Position numbers and translations under genes: made by a program | Assembly (NCBI GenBank): GCA_018894445.1 | Contig: JAHIPJ010000226.1 | Span: 1-12,144 of the forward strand | DNA from: Actinomycetota bacterium | Lineage (GTDB): Bacteria; Actinomycetota; Humimicrobiia; Humimicrobiales; Humimicrobiaceae | DNA length: 12,144 nucleotides | Reading direction: 5' to 3' | The notes under the pieces: generated by a model | Told to the model about the DNA's origin: nothing | Databases searched by the model: none | The model's input: the letters and a program-made list of their open reading frames with translations, nothing else | Shown here: piece after piece, positions 6,703-12,144 of the stretch | Position numbering within the stretch: the first letter of the stretch is position 1 | Layout of the letters: each line of letters opens with the position of its first letter

Positions 6703-7774
6703 AAATTTCTACCTGTTAGAAAATAAAACCAGCAAAAATAAGTCTGAAAGCAATAAAAATAAAATTATTTTAAATACCAGAGTCAGACTGGCAAGAAATC
6801 TTACCGACTACAAATTTACAAGTATCTGCAGCAATCAGGAAAAAAATATTTTACTAAAAAAAATAAAGAGATATGTTGAGGAAATAAAAGAACTTAGAGA
6901 TTTTAGGTTTTACTCTGTTAAAAGTCTTGGAAAAATACAAAAGGACCTGCTTTTTAAGGATTACCTGATCACTCCAGGAATGGCAAACAGGATGCAGGGC
7001 AAAGGACTGTTTGTAAAATATGGACAAGACCGGGGGGAATCTTCAGCAATAATGATTAATCAGGAGGATCATTTAAGAATTCAGAGTGTGCGTCCGGGTC
7101 TTAATATTTCAGAAGCTTACGAGGAGGTCATTGAAATTGAAAAATATTTTGAGAAGAAATTAAGTTTTGCTTTTGATAGAAATCTGGGGTATCTTACAGC
7201 AAGTCCGATTAACTTAGGAACTGCATTAAGGGTATCCGTCATTGCCCATCTTCCTGTACTGGCAGTAAGTACCAGGATTGCCGATTTTGTAAAAAAATTA
7301 AACCAGGTGGGATGTTTAATCAATGGATATTTTATGGGAAATTCTGAAGTAATTGGTAATTTATTTAAGATTTCTAATCTGGTAACACTGGGTAAAGGGG
7401 AAGAAGACATAGTTGAAGAAATGAAGGCAATTTGCTTAAATATAATCGATGATGAAGAGAACGCCAGAAAGAAATTAAAGGAGAGCGACCTGCTTGGAAT
7501 TAAAGATAACATATACCGTTCCTTTGGTTTGCTTAAGTATGCTAAAATACTATCATATGAAGAATCACTGGAACTGTTATCAATAATAAGATTGGGGCTT
7601 GATCTGGATATTATAAGCGGGGTTAATGATTTTGATTACTTTGAACTAATAAATAAGATCAGTGATTCACATATTATATTAGATTTAGAGATAAGTAGAA
7701 GTGTAACTGATGATGAACTAGATTCGATAAGGGCTGATTTAATACGGAAAAAAATATTAAAAGGAACTGATTAA
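6692..7774 (+). CDS. mcsB: McsB-family protein arginine kinase homologue with altered active site (possible pseudokinase)
   Basis: McsB phosphorylates arginines on proteins to target them to ClpC-ClpP. The 360-residue product matches the family from end to end: NTRVRLARN (28-36), NQEDHLRIQ (123-131), GYLTASPINLGT (166-177), NSEVIGNLF, ISNLVTLG, and RLGLDLDII late in the chain. Compared with B. subtilis McsB as I remember it, with a constant offset of four and no gaps through 171-223, Cys167 is Ser171, Arg207 is Asn211 and Glu212 is Gly216; Arg337 of the phospho-arginine sensor is Leu343. The first catalytic Glu (Glu125) and the Arg residues 30, 32, 129 and 180 expected to bind nucleotide are kept. 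The frame is open throughout, which argues against a decaying pseudogene. ATG 6692 overlaps mcsA; GGAG (6678-6681) lies ten bases upstream. Family is sure; kinase activity is doubtful. Confidence 0.9.
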   Translation: MTGKNFYLLENKTSKNKSESNKNKIILNTRVRLARNLTDYKFTSICSNQEKNILLKKIKRYVEEIKELRDFRFYSVKSLGKIQKDLLFKDYLITPGMANRMQGKGLFVKYGQDRGESSAIMINQEDHLRIQSVRPGLNISEAYEEVIEIEKYFEKKLSFAFDRNLGYLTASPINLGTALRVSVIAHLPVLAVSTRIADFVKKLNQVGCLINGYFMGNSEVIGNLFKISNLVTLGKGEEDIVEEMKAICLNIIDDEENARKKLKESDLLGIKDNIYRSFGLLKYAKILSYEESLELLSIIRLGLDLDIISGVNDFDYFELINKISDSHIILDLEISRSVTDDELDSIRADLIRKKILKGTD

Positions 7775-10240
7775 ATGTTTGAAAGATTCACAGAGAGAGC
7801 AAGAAAAGTAGTGGTCAGGGCTCAAGACGAGGCTAGATTTTTAAAACAGAACTATATAGGTACCGAGCATATTCTCCTTGGCTTAATTGACGAAAAGGAA
7901 GGAATTGCTGCCAGGGTTTTTTATGAATTGAATATTACTTTTGAAGATATCAGGTCGGCAGTAAAAGAAGTGGTTACTGAAGGGACTTCTGAATCTTATG
8001 AACATATTCCCTTTACTCCGAGAGCTAAGAAAGTTTTAGAATTATCTTTAAGGGAAGCTCTTCAAATGGGGCATAATTATATAGGGACAGAGCATATATT
8101 GCTGGGGCTCTTAAGAGAAGGGGAAGGAGTGGCAGCAAGAGTTTTAAATAGCATGGGAATCACTCTGGATAATGTAAAAGAAAAAGTAAAGGGACTTCTA
8201 AGTAAGCAGTCTTATTATTTAGAACAAGAAAGAGCCCTGTCCGATAAAAGTCAAAAAAAGGTGCTTAAGATGCTGGTACAGTATGGAAGGGATTTAACTT
8301 TACTGGCCCAGGAGGGCAAACTTGATCCTGTGATAGGGAGAAGGAAAGAAATTGACAGAATAATTCAAATACTTTCCAGAAGAACAAAGAATAATCCTGT
8401 CCTTATAGGAGAATCAGGAGTAGGAAAAACTGCAATTGTTGAAGGATTGGCGCAATTCATCTGTTCAAAAAAGGTTCCTTCAAATCTTTCCAAGAAAAAA
8501 ATATTTACCCTTGATCTGGGGGCTTTAATTGCTGGTTCAAGATATAGGGGAGATTTTGAGGAAAGGTTAAAGAAGGTGCTGGCTGAAATTAAGGATGATG
8601 GAGATATCATACTTTTTATTGATGAGGTTCATACTCTAGTGGGTGCCGGCGCTGCCGAAGGTGCTATCGATGCTGCAAGTATCTTGAAGCCTATGCTGTC
8701 AAGGGGGGAAATTCAAACTATAGGTGCTACAACTGTTAATGAATATCGTAAGTATTTTGAAAAGGATAAAGCTCTGGAAAGAAGATTCCAGCCAATTTTC
8801 ATAAATGAGCCTACCGTATATGAAACTATTGAAATTTTAAGAGGGCTTAAAGACAGATATGAATCTTTCCATGGCCTAAAGATAACTGAAGATGCTATAG
8901 TGTCAGCTGCAAAATTGTCCCACAGGTATATTAGTGACAGATTTCTGCCCGATAAAGCTATTGACCTGATAGATGAGGCAGCATCCAGGGCCAGGGTAAG
9001 AACTCTTACAACTCCTCCTGATTTGAAGGAACTGGAAGCAAATATTGAAAAAATCGCAAGTGAAAAGAAGAAGGCTATAGAATCACAGGATTTTGAGAAA
9101 GCAGCACAGATGCGTGATAAAGAGAAACAACTTATTAAGGAAAAGAGGGAAATAGAAGAGATTAAAATTAGAACCAAAAAAGCCGATAAGGAAGTTGTAG
9201 GTGAGAATGAGATAGCAGAGATATTATCCAGCTGGACCGGTGTCCCGGTATACAAGTTAACTTCAAGTGAATCTTCCAAACTGCTTGGAATGGAAGACGA
9301 GCTTCACAGAAGGGTTATTGGTCAGGATGAAGCTATAAAAACAGTGTCCAAAGCCATCAGGCGGTCCCGTTCCGGTTTAAAAGACCCGAAAAGACCAATC
9401 GGCTCTTTTATGTTTCTCGGACCTTCCGGTGTGGGAAAGACTGAACTTGCTAAAACAATAGCAGAATTCTTATTTGATAAAGAAGAAGCTTTAATACATA
9501 TTGATATGTCTGAGTATATGGAAAAGCATTCCGTATCGAAACTGGTCGGTTCCCCTCCCGGATATGTGGGCTATGATGAAGGCGGACAGCTGACTGAAAT
9601 GGTAAGAAGAAAACCATATAGTGTAATACTGCTGGATGAAATTGAAAAGGCGCATCCTGATGTTTTTAACATACTATTGCAAATTTTTGAGGAAGGACAC
9701 CTTACCGACTCTCAGGGTAAAAGAGTGGATTTCAAAAATACTGTGGTTGTAATGACTTCCAATCTGGGAGCGAGGGAAATACAAAAAAATACTCCAATGG
9801 GATTTAAAAAAATAAATACCGAAGATCTTTCCTATGACGAAATAAAAGAAAAAGTAATGAGTGAACTGAAGAAGGCTTTCAGACCTGAATTCTTGAACAG
9901 GGTTGATGAAGTAATAGTATTTCACAAATTACAAAAGCAGCAGGTTTACAATATTATGGATCTGATGATGTCCAGAGTACAGCAACAGCTTGAACTTCAG
10001 GGGATTACAATAGAGCTTAAAAAAAACGCAAAGGAATTGTTACTGGAGAAAGGCTACGACTCTTCAATGGGCGCCAGACCTATGAGAAGGTGCATACAAA
10101 ATCTGATAGAGAATCCTATTTCTGAAAAATTAATAAGCGGGGAGATAAGATCCGGGCAGAAGATCGAAGTAAGTGCCAAAGATAAGAAAATGCACTTTGA
10201 TATTAAGAAATTGAACCGGAGCAGTGTATTAAAAGTTTGA
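7775..10240 (+). CDS. clpC: ClpC, Hsp100 AAA+ unfoldase
   Basis: ClpC unfolds proteins and feeds them to ClpP. The 821-residue product has two Clp N repeats (about 1-70 and 78-142, each with GTEHILLGL), AAA domain 1 with Walker A GESGVGKT (212-219) and Walker B LFIDE (280-284), a middle domain with a UVR-like segment DFEKAAQMRDKEKQL (439-453), AAA domain 2 with Walker A GPSGVGKT (549-556) and Walker B LLDE (619-622), and FRPEFLNRVDE near 702. The middle domain and MGF loop (675-677), at the place of the VGF ClpP-docking loop, fit ClpC rather than ClpB. Glu31 and Glu106, equivalent to the phospho-arginine-binding Glu32 and Glu106 of B. subtilis ClpC, are kept. The ATG directly follows the mcsB stop; AAGGA (7761-7765) lies nine bases upstream. 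The neighbours point to McsA/McsB as adaptor partners. No clpP is in the window. Confidence 0.96.
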   Translation: MFERFTERARKVVVRAQDEARFLKQNYIGTEHILLGLIDEKEGIAARVFYELNITFEDIRSAVKEVVTEGTSESYEHIPFTPRAKKVLELSLREALQMGHNYIGTEHILLGLLREGEGVAARVLNSMGITLDNVKEKVKGLLSKQSYYLEQERALSDKSQKKVLKMLVQYGRDLTLLAQEGKLDPVIGRRKEIDRIIQILSRRTKNNPVLIGESGVGKTAIVEGLAQFICSKKVPSNLSKKKIFTLDLGALIAGSRYRGDFEERLKKVLAEIKDDGDIILFIDEVHTLVGAGAAEGAIDAASILKPMLSRGEIQTIGATTVNEYRKYFEKDKALERRFQPIFINEPTVYETIEILRGLKDRYESFHGLKITEDAIVSAAKLSHRYISDRFLPDKAIDLIDEAASRARVRTLTTPPDLKELEANIEKIASEKKKAIESQDFEKAAQMRDKEKQLIKEKREIEEIKIRTKKADKEVVGENEIAEILSSWTGVPVYKLTSSESSKLLGMEDELHRRVIGQDEAIKTVSKAIRRSRSGLKDPKRPIGSFMFLGPSGVGKTELAKTIAEFLFDKEEALIHIDMSEYMEKHSVSKLVGSPPGYVGYDEGGQLTEMVRRKPYSVILLDEIEKAHPDVFNILLQIFEEGHLTDSQGKRVDFKNTVVVMTSNLGAREIQKNTPMGFKKINTEDLSYDEIKEKVMSELKKAFRPEFLNRVDEVIVFHKLQKQQVYNIMDLMMSRVQQQLELQGITIELKKNAKELLLEKGYDSSMGARPMRRCIQNLIENPISEKLISGEIRSGQKIEVSAKDKKMHFDIKKLNRSSVLKV

Positions 10241-10253
10241 TTTTACAGGACGA

Positions 10254-11363
10254 ATGAATAAAAAAAGTGAAGAATTATTACTAGATTGCTTGAAAAAAAT
10301 AGCTCCTGGAACGGAGCTCAGGCTGGGAATAGAATATATACTTCAGGGGAAAACAGGCGGACTGATTGTTGTGGGAGATTCGGAAGAGGTATTGAAGCTG
10401 GTTAATGGAGGATTTTATATAGGTTGCAGTTTCTCGCCAGCAAAATTCTATGAGATTGCCAAAATGGATGGAGCTATTATATTGAGTTCTGACGGTAAAC
10501 GGATCTTATATGCCAACACTCACCTTTTCCCCAATCCAGACATTAAAACTTCTGAAACAGGTACAAGACATAGAACTGCAGAAAGAGTAGCAAAACAAAC
10601 CAATACCCTGGTAATTTCTATTTCTATGAAAAGGGATGTGGTTACCATATATAAAGGTGATATGAGGCATATGCTTGAGGAACCAAGGGTAGTTCTATCC
10701 AAAGCAAATCAGGCATTACAAGCGCTTGAAAAATACAAAGAAGGGCTGAATGAACTTACATTTAATTTAACCGCGAGAGAACTCGAAGATCTGGCAACAC
10801 TTTTTGATGTAACCAGTGTACTTCAAAGATCAAGCATCGTACAGAGAACCGAAAAGGAAGTTAAAAAATATATATATGAGCTGGGGGTAGAAGGCAGGCT
10901 CTTAAACATGCAGGTTGAAGAATTAATGGCGAATATAGTGAATGATTCCTTGAATATTATAAGTGATTATGTGCATGCGGATATCAGTGCCGAACCATTT
11001 GAATTGAAGGATAGAATAAATCTATTAAGCGAGGAGGAGCTTATCGAGCTGGCCAATATTGCAAAAATTTTAGGTTATGATGTTGAAGGCAGCTTAAAGG
11101 AATTTGACATACATCCCAGAGGACTCAGGATTGTTTCAGAAGTTAGAAGACTTCCTAAATCAATTGTTACCAATTTAATTGGTAAGTTTGGTAATTTAAA
11201 AAATATTCTAAATGCAAATGTGGAGGAATTGTCTGAAGTTGCAGGAATGGGAAAAACCAGCGCCAGCTCTTTATGCGACAAGCTAAAAAAGTTTTCTGAA
11301 TATTATTTATATAATGAACCGTATAATAGAAAAGGAGGAGTAATCCCAAGAATTAAAATATAG
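10254..11363 (+). CDS. disA: DisA, DNA-integrity scanning diadenylate cyclase
   Basis: DisA makes cyclic di-AMP from two ATP and senses branched DNA as an octamer. The 369-residue product (about 357-360 is usual) has the N-terminal DAC domain with the two catalytic motifs DGA (72-74) and RHR (105-107, in GTRHRTAER), a helical linker, and a C-terminal helix-hairpin-helix DNA-binding domain (about 300-350, IGKFGNLKNIL followed by VAGMGKTSASSL). All key motifs are intact, so it should be active. ATG 10254 has AGGA (10247-10250) only three bases upstream, a short spacing. clpC ends 13 bases before it, so it is probably on the same transcript. The usual neighbour radA, whose product modulates DisA in Bacillus, is absent between clpC and disA. 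Confidence 0.95.
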   Translation: MNKKSEELLLDCLKKIAPGTELRLGIEYILQGKTGGLIVVGDSEEVLKLVNGGFYIGCSFSPAKFYEIAKMDGAIILSSDGKRILYANTHLFPNPDIKTSETGTRHRTAERVAKQTNTLVISISMKRDVVTIYKGDMRHMLEEPRVVLSKANQALQALEKYKEGLNELTFNLTARELEDLATLFDVTSVLQRSSIVQRTEKEVKKYIYELGVEGRLLNMQVEELMANIVNDSLNIISDYVHADISAEPFELKDRINLLSEEELIELANIAKILGYDVEGSLKEFDIHPRGLRIVSEVRRLPKSIVTNLIGKFGNLKNILNANVEELSEVAGMGKTSASSLCDKLKKFSEYYLYNEPYNRKGGVIPRIKI

Positions 11364-11447
11364 CAATTATTAGAATTATTTTAATTATTAAACTTATATA
11401 TTCTACGGTTAACAGGTTTTTCAAAAAAATAATAGTGATGATAGTTT

Positions 11448-12144
11448 ATGAATGTAGCGATAATTACAGCAGCCGGAAAGGGTATCAGGCTAAAAGGCAA
11501 TATCAGCAAGCAGTTTATGAACATTTATGGAAAACCAATATTAGCTCATACTATTACTGCTTTTCAAAGATCTTCAAAAATAAAAGAAATATATGTTTCA
11601 GTTCCTAAAGATTATCTGGAATCATGTCAAAAAAGTATAATTGAAAAATATTCATTCGATAAAGTAAAAAAATTAGTTATTGGCGGCAGCAGCAGACAGG
11701 AATCTGTTTATAATGCTCTAATTGAGCTACCTTCCTCCACTAAATTAGTGTCTATTCATGATGGTGTAAGACCACTTATTACCGCGGAAGAGATTGATCT
11801 TTTAATTAATACTTTAATAATGGAAAATAGAAAAGAACCTGGAGTGAAAGGTGTAATAATGGCAGAATCTGCGCGGGAAACTGTAAAAGTAATCGGTAAA
11901 GGTACTGTTGATAGGACTATCCCCAGAGATACAGTCTGGCATGCCCAAACTCCACAGACTTTCTTTTACAAAAATATTTTAGAAGCTCATAATAAAGCCA
12001 GAGAGGATAATTTTATAGGCACAGACGATGCTTCGCTAATGGAAAGAATGAATTGGAAGGTTGGTGTGGTAAGAGGCAGGCATGAGAACATAAAAATTAC
12101 AACCCCACTTGACTTATTTCTGGCAGAGCTTATTATGACCAGAA
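11448..12144 (+). CDS. ispD: IspD, MEP cytidylyltransferase (3' partial)
   Basis: IspD joins CTP to 2-C-methyl-D-erythritol 4-phosphate in the MEP isoprenoid pathway. The 232 visible residues contain the nucleotidyltransferase start AAGKGIR (8-14) with Lys21 in KQF, GGSSRQESVYNAL (79-91), HDGVRPL (104-110), the AQTPQTF segment (166-172), TDDASLME (192-199) and NIKITTPLDL (214-223) with the conserved Lys216. These cover the family's usual 225-235 residues, so only a few C-terminal codons should be missing, unless it continues into a fused IspF domain. The usual DT(I/V)K motif reads ETVK (144-147), a conservative Asp-to-Glu change. The start is ATG 11448, with only a weak GTGAT (11435-11439) as ribosome-binding site. 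It follows disA by 84 bases, the same order as in many Bacillota. Confidence 0.93.
   Translation, partial: MNVAIITAAGKGIRLKGNISKQFMNIYGKPILAHTITAFQRSSKIKEIYVSVPKDYLESCQKSIIEKYSFDKVKKLVIGGSSRQESVYNALIELPSSTKLVSIHDGVRPLITAEEIDLLINTLIMENRKEPGVKGVIMAESARETVKVIGKGTVDRTIPRDTVWHAQTPQTFFYKNILEAHNKAREDNFIGTDDASLMERMNWKVGVVRGRHENIKITTPLDLFLAELIMTR

Noticed and set aside
6692..7774. mcsB as a decaying pseudogene
   Set aside because: The frame is intact over 360 codons, has a normal length, keeps most structural motifs and overlaps its neighbours as a maintained operon gene does.
8713..9279. 188-codon open frame on the minus strand
   Set aside because: It lies wholly opposite clpC, matches no family I know and has low-complexity Ser/Leu/Ile composition typical of an antisense shadow.
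11364..11447. Promoter or terminator between disA and ispD
   Set aside because: The gap is very AT-rich. TATATT at 11397-11402 resembles a -10 box but has no credible -35 or TG extension, and no GC-stem hairpin with T-run is present.

Overview
The window is a gene-dense, AT-rich stretch of bacterial chromosome with every recognisable gene on the + strand. I read eleven protein genes: dnaB (5' end cut off), purA, purD, purE, greA, lysS, mcsA, mcsB, clpC, disA and ispD (3' end cut off). No RNA genes, insertion sequences, CRISPR arrays or phage genes were seen. The gene set suggests a low-GC Gram-positive-type bacterium. McsA/McsB/ClpC followed by DisA and IspD is the classic Bacillota neighbourhood. 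However, ctsR (normally before mcsA) and radA (normally between clpC and disA) are both missing, so this could be a deep-branching or uncultivated lineage. I cannot name the phylum from sequence alone.

Layout: (1) 1-3847, replication and purine block: the DnaB helicase C-terminal domain, then purA, purD and purE, tightly packed or overlapping and probably co-transcribed. (2) 3848-4002, a 155-bp gap with a full-consensus sigma-70/SigA-type promoter (TTGACA, 17 bp, TATAAT) and, just inside the predicted leader, a perfect 10-bp inverted repeat. (3) 4003-6063, greA and lysS, joined by a 27-bp gap holding a small GC-rich hairpin. (4) 6064-6162, a gap with an extended -10 promoter candidate. (5) 6163-11363, the protein quality-control genes mcsA-mcsB-clpC followed by disA (c-di-AMP synthase), with overlapping or abutting reading frames. 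(6) 11448 to the end, ispD of the MEP isoprenoid pathway.

How the genes fit together: PurD, PurE and PurA are three steps of purine synthesis; GreA and LysS serve transcription elongation and translation. In studied Bacillota, McsA activates the arginine kinase McsB, which marks proteins with phospho-arginine for the ClpC unfoldase and its ClpP partner (not in this window).

The most notable observation is in mcsB. The frame is intact and collinear with the family, but three active-site residues of the phosphagen-kinase fold are replaced: the reactive Cys is Ser171, an ATP-phosphate-binding Arg is Asn211 and the second catalytic Glu is Gly216. The phospho-arginine-sensing Arg near the C terminus is also changed, to Leu343. 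Yet ClpC keeps both N-domain glutamates that bind phospho-arginine. This McsB may be a conserved pseudokinase acting as a ClpC adaptor, or a kinase with altered chemistry.
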